From: Sulfitobacter mediterraneus
GTDB lineage: Bacteria; Pseudomonadota; Alphaproteobacteria; Rhodobacterales; Rhodobacteraceae
NCBI RefSeq assembly: GCF_003054325.1
Contig: NZ_QBKU01000005.1
Location: forward strand, 1 to 64,000
Length of the DNA: 64,000 nucleotides
Reading direction: 5' to 3'
The position numbers and the translations under genes are program-made. Each line of letters begins with the position of its first letter. Within the stretch, counting starts at the first letter, position 1. The notes beneath the pieces were generated by a model. The model was given only the letters and a program-made list of their open reading frames with translations, ran no database searches and had not been told where the DNA came from. Below are positions 47,831-59,141 of this stretch, piece after piece.

Positions 47831-49078
47831 TTAGTTCCCAACGCGTGTGATGGGACGGATGGTCATGCCCTCGATGATCTCGCTCACCCCTGCCGACACA
47901 ATTGTGTCGCCGTCAGACAAGCCTTCGTTGACCACGACACCCGCGCCGCTGGCCTCACCAAGGGTCACGTCTTGCCCGGAGACTTTGCCGTTTTCATCCA
48001 CAACCCAAACAAAGGGTGATCCGTCAGGTTTGGCTGCGATTGCGGACAAAGGCGCGCTGACCTGTGCCGCCGCCCCGCCGGTTGAGGAAACCACATTGGC
48101 CACCATGCCCGGCAGGATCACAGCACCGTCCGGCACTTCAACCGAGACGCGGCCGCGATAGGTTTGCGTGGCGCTATCGGCCTGAACGGAAAACTCGACA
48201 AGCTCAGTTTCAAATACTTCACCTGGCAAAGAGTTGAATGTCGCAACAGTGCTGATGCTCTTGGCCCCGTTCCGGGTCAGTTCCGTGACATCAAGGCTGG
48301 GAATATCAAACGCCAGATGAACCACCTGCAGCCGTTGTAGCAGCGCGATGCTTTGACCGGCTGACACATTCGAGAAGTTTTCGATATCGCGCCGGGCAAT
48401 GATGCCGTCGAAGGGCGCTGTCAATGTCGCGTCTGACAGGTTGTCGCGTGCAACTTTGATCTGTGCGTCGATCCCGCGCATCGCAGCTTCTGCTGCGGCG
48501 ATCTCTTCTGGCCGCCCACCAATCTCGCCGATGCGCAACTGCTCTTGCTGCGCGCGCAAGCCTGCTTGTGCCACCCGCGCCTCGGCTTGTGCACCTTCGA
48601 CCTGCGCACGTGTCGCAACGCCGCGCTCCAGCAGTGTTTCCGCTCGCGCCAGTGCATCTGTGGTTTGCTCGACCTGCGCCTGCGCCGAAGCAACGGCAGC
48701 TTCCAGCGCTGCAATTTCTTCTGGTCGCGCACCTGCGCGCAAAGCGTCTAGCTGCGCCTCTGCTTGGTCTTTGCTGCTTTGCAACTGAGCGATCTGGTTT
48801 TCAAAGTCTCGCGTTTCGATCTGCGCGATCACATCGCCAGCGCTGATTTCTGAGGCTGCGCGGATCGGCAGTTCAACGACCTGACCTGATACTTTGAACG
48901 ACAGTTCAATTTCCTGCGAGGGCAACACAATCGCGGGATACTTGCGGGAAATTGTCGCCGAACTTGCCGCAACCGTCACCACCTTGGCAGGCCGAGGCGT
49001 TGCATCTTGCGCCCACGCGGTTCCTCCTGTGACGATACCGATTAATCCTACGATACCGAAAACTGTACCACGCACCAT
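47831..49078 (-). CDS. RND efflux periplasmic adaptor (membrane fusion protein)
   Basis: A 415-residue adaptor joining the pump to an outer-membrane channel. A signal peptide (MVRGTVFGIVGLIGIVTGGTAWA, cleavage before QDA) precedes a biotinyl-lipoyl-like region (IELSFKVSGQVVELPIRAAS). A long alpha-helical hairpin rich in Ala/Gln/Glu spans about residues 90-200, followed by beta-barrel and membrane-proximal domains. ATG at 49078 has GGGGAC upstream. It is first in a four-gene operon; the 270 bases before it, downstream of gyrB, should hold the promoter, although no strong promoter was recognised there. Confidence 0.92.
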   Translation of the reverse strand: MVRGTVFGIVGLIGIVTGGTAWAQDATPRPAKVVTVAASSATISRKYPAIVLPSQEIELSFKVSGQVVELPIRAASEISAGDVIAQIETRDFENQIAQLQSSKDQAEAQLDALRAGARPEEIAALEAAVASAQAQVEQTTDALARAETLLERGVATRAQVEGAQAEARVAQAGLRAQQEQLRIGEIGGRPEEIAAAEAAMRGIDAQIKVARDNLSDATLTAPFDGIIARRDIENFSNVSAGQSIALLQRLQVVHLAFDIPSLDVTELTRNGAKSISTVATFNSLPGEVFETELVEFSVQADSATQTYRGRVSVEVPDGAVILPGMVANVVSSTGGAAAQVSAPLSAIAAKPDGSPFVWVVDENGKVSGQDVTLGEASGAGVVVNEGLSDGDTIVSAGVSEIIEGMTIRPITRVGN

Positions 49079-49348
49079 TATGTTGTCCCCGTCTGAATTC
49101 TATGTCCCTATTCTGTCAGAAGTAGAGCGATTTTGGAAATGGGAAATAAGTGATCAGCGCTGTCGAACAAGGGCTGGTCAACACTGGAGTGCTGAAGCCG
49201 TTCGTGGACAACGACCAAGTATAAAGCGACGGGGCTGTGGACTTACCTTGCAAGGATTGATGTCTGGCGAAATACGCTCACGCAAGCTTCTGGGCAATTT
49301 GCGCCAGGATATTCGGACCGCGCACGACAACACGCGATCCTACATCTC
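49079..49348. other. Intergenic region between RND operon and gyrB
   Basis: 270 bases between the efflux adaptor start and the gyrB stop, both on the minus strand. It should contain the promoter of the RND operon and the gyrB terminator. I see no convincing terminator, operator or coding sequence; the longer open frame on the plus strand has no ribosome-binding site or recognisable product. Confidence 0.4.
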
Positions 49349-51856
<2,508 letters not shown>

Positions 51857-52954
51857 TCAGCGGGCGACTGCCACGCGGCTTTCTCCGGCCTCTTCTGTGA
51901 CCTCCAGAACCTGTGTGCGATCGCCCAGCGCGGCAAACATTTCCGCCCCTGTTCCGGTCATCCATGCCTGCGCGCCAAGGCTGCAAATCTCATCGTAAAG
52001 GGCGGCTTGCCTGTTTGCATCCAGATGCGCGGCAACCTCATCGAGCAAGAGCAAAGGCGGCGCACCAAAGTCCTTGGCCAAGGCGCGGGCATTGGCAAGG
52101 ATCAACGAAACCAGCAGCGCCTTTTGCTCTCCGGTTGAACAATCCTTGGCAGGAATGCCTTTGGCTGCGTAAACGCCAAACAGCTCGGCGCGATGCGGCC
52201 CGATCAACGTACGTCCTGCTGCCAGATCACGGGTGCGATTGTCCGCCAGAGCGGCTTGCAACCCATCTGCATCCGCGGGCATGTCGCATTCCAATGACAG
52301 GGTCGCTGCCGGAAATGCGGTTTGTGCCTGTTCCTGTGCCTCTGCAATGGACTTAAGCGCCTCAAGGCGGCCTGCGTGAATAGCCGCGCCTGCCTCGGCC
52401 ATGCGCCGCTCAAGCGCGGCATACCAAGACGGCTCGCGCACCATATCCTTGAGCAGTCGGTTCCGTTCGCGCATGGCCTTGTCATAAGACAGCGCATGCT
52501 CTGCGTGGTCAGGTAGGAAACTCAGCGTCATGCGGTCCAAAAACCGCCTTCGACCTTCCGCGCCTTCAATCCACAACCGGTCCATCGCAGGGATCAGCCA
52601 AAGCACGCGGGCGATCCGCCCCAGCGCAGTTTGCGGCGCGGCTTTGCCGTCAATGCGCACCTGACGGGCATTGCCGCCCTCTGACCAAACTTCAATTTCA
52701 TGAACTTGATGCAACGAATGCAAAATCGCGGTCAGTTTCCAGCCCAGCGCTTCGGGCCTGCGCGTCATGTCTTCGGCGCTGGCCCGGCGCAGACCGCGCC
52801 CCGGAGACAGCAAAGACACCGCTTCGATCAGATTGGTTTTGCCCGCACCATTAGGTCCGAAGATCGCCAGTGGCCTCGCGCCACATTCCACCACCGCCCG
52901 CTTGTGCGAACGAAAATGCGACAGCGTGAGCTGGGAGAGGTATAACTTACCCAT
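51857..52954 (-). CDS. recF: DNA replication and repair protein RecF
   Basis: A 365-residue SMC-like ATPase that loads RecA at gaps. The N-terminus MGKLYLSQLTLSHFRSHKRA leads to Walker A FGPNGAGKTNLIEAVSLLSP. RRRFLDRMTLSF and IGPHRAELFGVYAAKGIPA are family motifs, followed by the signature CSTGEQKALLVSLILANA and Walker B PPLLLLDEVAAHLDANRQ. It sits in the classical dnaA-dnaN-recF-gyrB block. A paired palindrome lies directly between dnaN and recF. Confidence 0.96.
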   Translation of the reverse strand: MGKLYLSQLTLSHFRSHKRAVVECGARPLAIFGPNGAGKTNLIEAVSLLSPGRGLRRASAEDMTRRPEALGWKLTAILHSLHQVHEIEVWSEGGNARQVRIDGKAAPQTALGRIARVLWLIPAMDRLWIEGAEGRRRFLDRMTLSFLPDHAEHALSYDKAMRERNRLLKDMVREPSWYAALERRMAEAGAAIHAGRLEALKSIAEAQEQAQTAFPAATLSLECDMPADADGLQAALADNRTRDLAAGRTLIGPHRAELFGVYAAKGIPAKDCSTGEQKALLVSLILANARALAKDFGAPPLLLLDEVAAHLDANRQAALYDEICSLGAQAWMTGTGAEMFAALGDRTQVLEVTEEAGESRVAVAR

Positions 52955-52962
52955 CGGCGGCC

Positions 52963-53007
52963 CCGTTTTCTTTCAAAGAAAACGGCCGGAAACTTTGAAA
53001 GTTTCCG
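52963..53007. repeat. Two adjacent palindromes between dnaN and recF
   Basis: The first, CCGTTTTCTTTCAAAGAAAACGG (52963-52985), and the second, CGGAAACTTTGAAAGTTTCCG (52987-53007), are nearly perfect inverted repeats with only the centre base unpaired. Their cores are reverse complements of each other around the centre (CTTTCAAAG and CTTTGAAAG). The arrangement is more regular than a normal terminator, and no T-run follows. It could be an mRNA processing or protein-binding site in the replication operon, or a repeat family found elsewhere in the genome. Confidence 0.75.
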
Positions 53008-53013
53008 CCTGCC

Positions 53014-54132
53014 TCACACACGCATCGGCATGACGACGTAAACGGCAGATTCGTCGTTGCCTTCGCGCATCAATGTCGGATCGCCGGAAGAGTTGAACAG
53101 GAACACCGCATTTTCGCGGTCCACCTGACTGGCGATCTCCAGCAGGTATTTGGCGTTAAAGCCGATCTCAAGCCGCTCGTCGCCGTAAGCGACCGCCAGT
53201 TCCTCTTCGGCTGCGCCACTGTCGGGGGCGTTGACCGACAAGATCAGACGGTCTTCGTCCAGCTGCAACTTCACAGCGCGGGACCGTTCGGAGCTCACCG
53301 TAGCAACACGATCAACCGCCTGCGCAAAATCGCTGGCGTCAACTTCCATCTTGCGGGTGTTGCCCTGCGGAATGACCCGCGTGTAATCGGGGAATGTGCC
53401 GTCGATCACCTTGGACGTCAGGGTAATCTCTGGCGTGGCAAAGCGGACCTTGGTTTCCGAAACAGACACGGCAACCTGCAAATCATCGTCATCCAGCAGT
53501 TTGCGCAGCTCACCCACGGTTTTGCGCGGGACAATCACACCGGGCATCTCTGCCGCACCATCGGGCAGATCAGCGTCGATCCGGGCAAGCCGGTGACCAT
53601 CGGTCGCCACGCAGCGCAGCACCTTGCCACCCGCCGCATCTGCGGTGTGCATGTAGACACCATTCAGATAGTACCGTGTTTCTTCGGTTGAGATCGCGAA
53701 TTTGGATTTGTCGAACAGGCGGCGCAGCACCGGCGCAGGCGCGCTGAAGTTCGAGGCATATTCAGACGAGGCCATTACAGGGAAATCTTCGCGGGGCAGG
53801 GTCGCAAGGCTAAAGTTGGAGCGTCCAGCCTCAACCGTGAGCCGCCCGGCGGCACTGTCTGCGGTCAGATTGATCAAGGCGCCATCGGGCAGCTTACGCA
53901 CAATTTCATGCAGCAGAGTGGCGGAAACGGTCGTAGCACCGGCACGTTCGACCTGTGCGCCAACCTTGTCGACCACTTCGATATCCAAATCGGTGGCACG
54001 GAAGGACACATCGCTGCCTTCCGCCTCTATCAGCACATTGGCGAGGATCGGAATGGTATTGCGCCGCTCAACAACAGACTGTGCCTGGCTGACTGCTTTG
54101 AGCAACGCGGCGCGTTCGATGCTGAATTTCAT
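53014..54132 (-). CDS. dnaN: DNA polymerase III sliding clamp (beta subunit)
   Basis: The 372-residue clamp that tethers DNA polymerase III. MKFSIERAALLKAVSQAQSV is the normal N-terminus. VERRNTIPILANVLIEAEGS and FRATDLDIEVVDKVGA are in domain 1, KFAISTEETRYYLNGVYMH in domain 2, and the C-terminal end is SAVYVVMPMRV, matching the conserved hydrophobic cleft-facing end. ATG at 54132 has GGGAGAAGG upstream. It follows dnaA after a hairpin in the 141-base gap. Confidence 0.97.
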   Translation of the reverse strand: MKFSIERAALLKAVSQAQSVVERRNTIPILANVLIEAEGSDVSFRATDLDIEVVDKVGAQVERAGATTVSATLLHEIVRKLPDGALINLTADSAAGRLTVEAGRSNFSLATLPREDFPVMASSEYASNFSAPAPVLRRLFDKSKFAISTEETRYYLNGVYMHTADAAGGKVLRCVATDGHRLARIDADLPDGAAEMPGVIVPRKTVGELRKLLDDDDLQVAVSVSETKVRFATPEITLTSKVIDGTFPDYTRVIPQGNTRKMEVDASDFAQAVDRVATVSSERSRAVKLQLDEDRLILSVNAPDSGAAEEELAVAYGDERLEIGFNAKYLLEIASQVDRENAVFLFNSSGDPTLMREGNDESAVYVVMPMRV

Positions 54133-54224
54133 GTGCCTTCTCCCTCAGGACTGCCGGGATAGGCAAACTACCTTGTTCCCCCGCTTTCACAAGACTTTTG
54201 TTGCTTTCGCGGGGGGAATGCAAG

Positions 54225-54242
54225 AGGGGCCCGAAGGCCCCT
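54225..54242 (-). terminator. Hairpin between dnaA and dnaN
   Basis: AGGGGCC and GGCCCCT pair perfectly around a four-base loop, immediately after dnaA on the minus strand. There is no long T-run, so it may be an attenuator or a weak terminator rather than a full stop, allowing some readthrough to dnaN. Confidence 0.6.
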
Positions 54243-54273
54243 GTCATTTGGTCACGCATGCATGGTCTGCGGA

Positions 54274-55635
54274 TCACGCCTCAAGGGCGCGGCGCAGCAT
54301 TTCCAGATCTTCGGCAATCTGGCCATCTGATTGTTTCAACTCTTCAATCCGCCGCACTCCGTGCATCACGGTGGTATGGTCGCGCCCGCCAAAGCGGCGG
54401 CCAATCTCTGGCAGGCTGCGACTGGTCATCTGTTTGCACAGATACATCGCAACCTGACGGGGCCGGGCATAACTGCGCAGGCGTTTTGGGCCGATCATAT
54501 CGCTAAGACGGATGTTGTAATGATCGCTGACTTTGCGCTGGATCTCTTCGACGGTGATCTTGCGCTCTGAATCGCGCAAAACATCGGCAAGGCAGTCTTG
54601 CGTCAGTTCCATGTTGATCTCGCGGCCCACAAGCGATGCAAAAGCGAAAAGCCGGGTCAAAGCCCCTTCAAGGACACGCACGTTGGAACTGATCCGATGC
54701 GCCAGAAACTCCAGAACGCCGTCATCAACCTCAAGGCCGGGATAGTTGCGGCGCTGCACCTCAACCTTGCTTTGCAAGATGCCAAGGCGCAATTCGTAAT
54801 CCGTTGGATGCAGATCCACCACCAAACCACATTGCAGCCGTGATTTTACGCGATCCTCAAGATCCTTGATCTCGCCGGGCGCGCGATCTGCGGAAATGAT
54901 GATCTGTTTGTTCTGGTCTACCAGTGCGTTGAAGGTGTGAAAGAATTCTTCCTGCGTGCTGTCTTTGCCCGCAATAAATTGCACATCATCAACCATCAGA
55001 ACATCAACGGAACGAAAGATTTCTTTGAAGTCCATCATCTTGCGGTCGCGCAACGCCTGGACAAACCGGTACATGAACTGTTCAGCGGAAAGATACAGCA
55101 CATTCATCTGCGGTTTGCGCTGTTGCAGTTCAAGCGCGATGGCATGCATCAGGTGGGTTTTACCAAGGCCAACACCACCATAGAGAAACAGCGGGTTAAA
55201 GGTGACGGGGCCACCTTCGGCGACACGGCGGGCCGCGGCATGGGCCAATTCGTTAGGTTTGCCGACGACAAAATTGTCAAAGCTGAAACGCGGATCAAGC
55301 GGCGCGGTGTTCAGGACACTTGTGTTTGCCGCGGCCTGTGTCGCAGCGGGCTTTTTGGCGGGCATGACAGGTTTTGCGGCACTGGCGCCTGAAGGCGCGG
55401 CCAAGGCGAAATTCAGGCGCGATACCTCGACCCCTTCGGCATTGAGTTCATGCAAGATCAGGTCGGCAAAATTCTGGCTGACGTAGTTGCCAAAGAAATT
55501 GGTTGGAACATGGAGCGTTGCAATTCCTTCCGACACGGGGCCGGGGACAAGCGGTTCAATCCAGGTTGTGAAATTGTTCTGCCCGACAGTTTTGAGAAGT
55601 CGCTGCCTGATTGCGCCCCATTGGTCCTGCGTCAT
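54274..55635 (-). CDS. dnaA: Chromosomal replication initiator DnaA
   Basis: The 453-residue initiator that melts the origin. Domain III AAA+ has Walker A GGVGLGKTHLMHAIALELQQ and Walker B VLMVDDVQFIAGKDS. DSTQEEFFHTFNAL-type residues and ISADRAPGEIKDLEDRVKSR precede sensor regions, and the DNA-binding domain IV ends GRRFGGRDHTTVMHGVRRIE. An Ala/Pro-rich linker (domain II) lies near residues 80-115. ATG at 55635 lies at the conserved MTQDQWGAIRQRLL start, with no strong ribosome-binding site. The 535 bases upstream separate it from rpsT. Confidence 0.97.
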   Translation of the reverse strand: MTQDQWGAIRQRLLKTVGQNNFTTWIEPLVPGPVSEGIATLHVPTNFFGNYVSQNFADLILHELNAEGVEVSRLNFALAAPSGASAAKPVMPAKKPAATQAAANTSVLNTAPLDPRFSFDNFVVGKPNELAHAAARRVAEGGPVTFNPLFLYGGVGLGKTHLMHAIALELQQRKPQMNVLYLSAEQFMYRFVQALRDRKMMDFKEIFRSVDVLMVDDVQFIAGKDSTQEEFFHTFNALVDQNKQIIISADRAPGEIKDLEDRVKSRLQCGLVVDLHPTDYELRLGILQSKVEVQRRNYPGLEVDDGVLEFLAHRISSNVRVLEGALTRLFAFASLVGREINMELTQDCLADVLRDSERKITVEEIQRKVSDHYNIRLSDMIGPKRLRSYARPRQVAMYLCKQMTSRSLPEIGRRFGGRDHTTVMHGVRRIEELKQSDGQIAEDLEMLRRALEA

Positions 55636-56170
55636 TTTTTATTCGTCCCACGTACTAACTGCCCATGTATTACCGGCGAAACCGGACACATGCCTATTTT
55701 ACCCTCAGGAAACAGGTTTTGGTTCCGACCCCACCCGGAATCGGCCTGTGTCCATCGGACCTTGAGCAAAACGGCCATACCAAACACCAATGTTCCAAAA
55801 GATGAACATCCAGATGCCGAACATCGCCGTCCGCACTTTTGTTGTGACAGGGCCACAGCGCCGATAAGCGCCGAGGCAGACCTAAAACGACCCCTTTTAG
55901 ACGGGCCGTTGACCAACCTCAAAACAATGCGGCACGTCCCCCGTACCGATATATTGCCTGAGGCCTGTCCCCCCTGCGAAGTGACTCGCAAGACATAAAT
56001 AGCAAGGACCACGGGCACGCTTCAACATATCTTCAAACTTGACTCGTGAATCGACCAAAAAGAATCTCTCACGCGTATAACGGGAAAAAAAGTTGCAAAA
56101 AAAGGCGCCGCATTGCGACGCCTTTCTAATCAATCAATTAGCTGATTCTGGTTTGATCAGAAGATCAAAA
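55636..56170. other. Long non-coding region between dnaA and rpsT
   Basis: 535 bases that contain the dnaA promoter region and, at the right end, the rpsT terminator. The part near 56040-56170 is AT-rich. I looked for DnaA boxes (TTATNCACA and its reverse) and saw no clear match, so this is not a convincing chromosomal origin from sequence alone. Short open frames on the minus strand (for example 55897-56133) lack ribosome-binding sites and recognisable products. Confidence 0.5.
56097..56125 (-). terminator. Rho-independent terminator of rpsT
   Basis: On the minus strand, arms AAAGGCG (56125-56119) and CGCCTTT (56107-56101) form the outer stem of a GC-rich hairpin followed by a run of T's. 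It lies 46 bases after the rpsT stop. Confidence 0.88.
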
Positions 56171-56434
56171 TTAACCCAGCGCTTTGACCCGTGAGGACAG
56201 ACGGGACATTTTCCGCGAGGCGGTGTTTTTGTGGAACACGCCTTTGGTCACACCGCGCATCAGTTCTGGCTGTGCGGCCTGCAGGGCGGCTGTCGCTGCG
56301 TCTTTGTCTCCGGATGCGATCGCTTCTTCGACCTTACGCAGGTACGTGCGGATGCGCGAACGGCGTGCTTTGTTGATCTGGAAACGCTTTTCGTTCTGAC
56401 GGGCGCGTTTCTTCGCTTGGGGTGTATTTGCCAT
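56171..56434 (-). CDS. rpsT: 30S ribosomal protein S20
   Basis: An 87-residue ribosomal protein that binds 16S rRNA early in 30S assembly. [20 protein letters not shown] and [20 protein letters not shown] are typical, and the end is [19 protein letters not shown]. The gene lies alone on the minus strand, with a terminator downstream and dnaA beyond. Upstream is a 165-base gap with a hairpin. Confidence 0.96.
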   Translation of the reverse strand: MANTPQAKKRARQNEKRFQINKARRSRIRTYLRKVEEAIASGDKDAATAALQAAQPELMRGVTKGVFHKNTASRKMSRLSSRVKALG

Positions 56435-56544
56435 GAGGATCTACCTTCGGGTTCAATTCAAAATTCGGCACGTGACGCCAAACCCATGCCGGATCTTCCG
56501 GAAAGGTGATTCTAGCCAGAGCGGGCTGCACGCGCATGTATTGG

Positions 56545-56571
56545 GGCGGGCTATAGTTGAGAAAGCCCGCC
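56545..56571 (-). terminator. Hairpin downstream of enoyl-CoA hydratase gene
   Basis: GGCGGGCT and AGCCCGCC pair perfectly around an 11-base loop, 29 bases after the enoyl-CoA hydratase stop. The lack of a T-run makes it a weak or Rho-assisted terminator candidate. Confidence 0.55.
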
Positions 56572-56599
56572 GATGCAAACCCCTTTGTCGGGGCGGTGT

Positions 56600-57376
56600 T
56601 TACTTGTCGCGGAACTGTGCTTCGCGCTTTTCAAGGAAGGCGCTCATGCCTTCTTTCTGATCTTCTGTTGCAAACAGCGAATGGAACACGCGCCGTTCAA
56701 ACAACAGACCTTCCCGCAACGGCACTTCATAGGCGCGGTTCACGGCCTCTTTAACAACCATGACAGAGATCATGGATTTCTCCGCGATCTTGCCTGCGGC
56801 GCCCAGTGCTTCATCCATCAGCTTTTTCACCGGAACAACGCGGGACACGAGGCCAGACCGTTCTGCCTCGGCGGCGTCCATGAAACGCCCCGTAAGGTTC
56901 ATGTCCATCGCTTTGGATTTGCCCACCAAACGGGTCAGACGTTGTGTGCCGCCAATTCCCGCAACCACACCGAGGTTGATCTCGGGCTGGCCAAACTTTG
57001 CGGTTTCGGAACAAATGATGAAGTCGCACATCATCGCCAATTCGCATCCGCCGCCCAGGGCATAGCCGGATACAGCCGCGATGATCGGCTTGCGCACCCG
57101 CATAATCTGATCGGATTCGGGTGTGAACAGATCCCCGGCGAAGGCTTCGACAAAAGTCTTGTCGCGCATCATGGCAATGTCCGCGCCAGCGGCAAATGCC
57201 TTTTCCGATCCGGTGATCACGATACAGCGCACTTTGTCGTTGTCTTGTGCCGCCTTAAGCGCACTGGCCAGTTCGCTCATCAGTTGGTCGTTGAGCGCAT
57301 TAAGCGCATCGGGCCTGTTCAGCGTGACCAATGCCACATGATTGTCCACGTCCACCGTGATCGTTTCGTAAGCCAT
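56600..57376 (-). CDS. Enoyl-CoA hydratase
   Basis: A 258-residue crotonase-superfamily enzyme that hydrates trans-2-enoyl-CoA in beta-oxidation. The oxyanion-hole residues are in [20 protein letters not shown] and [20 protein letters not shown]; one catalytic Glu lies in CELAMMCD and the other near [23 protein letters not shown] at 57376 directly follows an upstream TTG in frame. It sits between mutM and rpsT, as commonly seen in Roseobacter genomes. Confidence 0.94.
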   Translation of the reverse strand: MAYETITVDVDNHVALVTLNRPDALNALNDQLMSELASALKAAQDNDKVRCIVITGSEKAFAAGADIAMMRDKTFVEAFAGDLFTPESDQIMRVRKPIIAAVSGYALGGGCELAMMCDFIICSETAKFGQPEINLGVVAGIGGTQRLTRLVGKSKAMDMNLTGRFMDAAEAERSGLVSRVVPVKKLMDEALGAAGKIAEKSMISVMVVKEAVNRAYEVPLREGLLFERRVFHSLFATEDQKEGMSAFLEKREAQFRDK

Positions 57377-57440
57377 CAAGAATGCTCTTTGTTGTTGCGC
57401 TCAGGTCGCTCTGCATATCACGGGCGGATCACGTTTCAAG

Positions 57441-58292
57441 CTATCTTTGACATTGACTACAGTAGAAAGACGACCGCCCCGACTGCACGATCCTTTGGAT
57501 GACCTTGGGGCAATCGGGCGTGTTGCAAGGCTCCCCCTCGCGTCCGTATACGTCAAAGTTGTGCTGGAAATAGCCCAATTCCCCGTCCGCCTGCCGAAAG
57601 TCCTTGAGGGAGGAACCGCCTGCCTCAATCGCCTCGGCCAGCACCTCCTTGATGATCGGAACAAGCGCGGCGATCCGGCCTTCCGATATCCGCCCGGCTT
57701 TGCGGGCCGGGTGCAGGCCCGCCCGATAAAGTGCCTCACAAACATAGATATTTCCCAGCCCGGCCACGATCCGCTGATCCAGCAGCGCCGATTTGATTGG
57801 CATGTTCCGGCCCTTCAAAGCGGAAACCAAATGCGCCTCATGAAAACTGTTCCCCAAGGGTTCCGGCCCAATGGAGGCCAGCAGCTTGTGCCCGTCTGCT
57901 GTAGCTGTGTCCAGCAGATCCATAGCACCAAACCGCCGCGGGTCGTTGAACGTTATCCGCGCGCCGTTTGCCATGTGAAACACCACATGGTCATGTTTTT
58001 CAGGCGCAGGATGATCATGCACAAATTGCCCTAACGGATCACCCGAGATCAGCATCCGCCCGGACATTCCCAGATGCACCAAAAGTGATTCCCCCGATCC
58101 CAGATCGACCAGAATGTACTTGGACCGCCGCCGCAACTGTTTGACATCTTGCCCGGTCAACCGCTCTGCCATCCGTGCCGGAAACGGCCAACGCAAGTCA
58201 GGTCGGTTCACCTCTGCCTTGATGATCACGCTGCCTTCCATGACCGGCGCCAAACCCCGGCGCACGGTTTCAACTTCGGGAAGTTCGGGCAT
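57441..58292 (-). CDS. mutM: Formamidopyrimidine-DNA glycosylase
   Basis: A 283-residue base-excision repair enzyme that removes 8-oxoguanine. The start is fixed by [20 protein letters not shown]: catalytic Pro2 and Glu3 must follow the initiator. Lys57-type active-site residues are near [11 protein letters not shown], and the zinc finger is CNTPDC with CSQCQR at the C-terminus. ATG at 58292; an open frame continues 21 codons further but would block catalysis. It is divergent from ubiE, whose start lies 104 bases away. Confidence 0.96.
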   Translation of the reverse strand: MPELPEVETVRRGLAPVMEGSVIIKAEVNRPDLRWPFPARMAERLTGQDVKQLRRRSKYILVDLGSGESLLVHLGMSGRMLISGDPLGQFVHDHPAPEKHDHVVFHMANGARITFNDPRRFGAMDLLDTATADGHKLLASIGPEPLGNSFHEAHLVSALKGRNMPIKSALLDQRIVAGLGNIYVCEALYRAGLHPARKAGRISEGRIAALVPIIKEVLAEAIEAGGSSLKDFRQADGELGYFQHNFDVYGREGEPCNTPDCPKVIQRIVQSGRSSFYCSQCQR

Positions 58293-58396
58293 TTCGGCAT
58301 CCTTTTCTGACCATGTTCGCCGGTCTGCGGCAAATGGCGGTTTGTATCTGCGCAACTGAGGCTATATCTCCGCCAAGACACTATCGGGACAATGAC

Positions 58397-59140
58397 ATGA
58401 CGGACAATACAACCCATTTCGGCGCGCAGACCATCCGCGAAGATGAAAAAGCCGGCAAAGTGCGGTCATTGTTCAGTGACGTCGCCAACAAATACGACGT
58501 CATGAACGATGTGATGAGCATGGGCATTCACCGCATCTGGAAAGAGGCGATGATGGATTGGCTGGCGCCCCGAGCGGGTCAGAAACTGCTCGATGTGGCG
58601 GGCGGCACGGGTGACGTGTCCTTCAAATTCCTCAAACGCGCCGGGCAAGGACATGCGACTGTCTGCGATCTGACCGAAGGGATGCTGGTCGAGGGCCGCA
58701 AACGCGCCGAAGCGGAGCAGATGGCCAATAGCCTTGATTGGGTGGTTGGCGACGCAATGGCGCTGCCCTTTGAGGACAATACTTTTGACGTCTACACCAT
58801 CAGCTTTGGCATCCGGAACGTGACCCGCCCGCAAGAGGCATTGAACGAGGCATACCGCGTCTTGCGCCCTGGCGGGCGTTTGATGGTGCTTGAGTTCAGC
58901 CAGCTGCCCAACCCCGCAATGCAAAAGGCCTATGATCTGTACAGCTACAATGTGATCCCGCGCATGGGCCAAGTTATCGCCAATGACCGTGACAGCTATC
59001 AGTATCTGGTCGAATCGATCCGCAATTTCCCTGATCAGGATACCTTCCTTGGCATGGTGCGAGAGGCCGGGTTTGATCAGGCGAAATATCGCAATCTGAC
59101 GATGGGCATCGCGGCCCTGCACTCCGGTTGGAAACTCTGA
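58397..59140 (+). CDS. ubiE: Ubiquinone biosynthesis C-methyltransferase
   Basis: A 247-residue SAM methyltransferase that adds the C-methyl group in ubiquinone (and menaquinone in other bacteria) synthesis. [20 protein letters not shown] is the family start; motif I is [20 protein letters not shown], followed by [32 protein letters not shown] and [19 protein letters not shown] at 58397 gives the normal length, and ubiB begins one base after the stop. Confidence 0.96.
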   Translation: MTDNTTHFGAQTIREDEKAGKVRSLFSDVANKYDVMNDVMSMGIHRIWKEAMMDWLAPRAGQKLLDVAGGTGDVSFKFLKRAGQGHATVCDLTEGMLVEGRKRAEAEQMANSLDWVVGDAMALPFEDNTFDVYTISFGIRNVTRPQEALNEAYRVLRPGGRLMVLEFSQLPNPAMQKAYDLYSYNVIPRMGQVIANDRDSYQYLVESIRNFPDQDTFLGMVREAGFDQAKYRNLTMGIAALHSGWKL

Positions 59141-59141
59141 G

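Noticed and set aside
55897-56133. Short minus-strand frame upstream of dnaA that could encode a leader peptide
   Set aside because: It spans the rpsT terminator region, lacks a ribosome-binding site and resembles no known protein.
56573-57502. Long plus-strand frame opposite the enoyl-CoA hydratase gene
   Set aside because: Shadow of a well-supported gene; it is His-rich, as typical of antisense frames, and has no motif.
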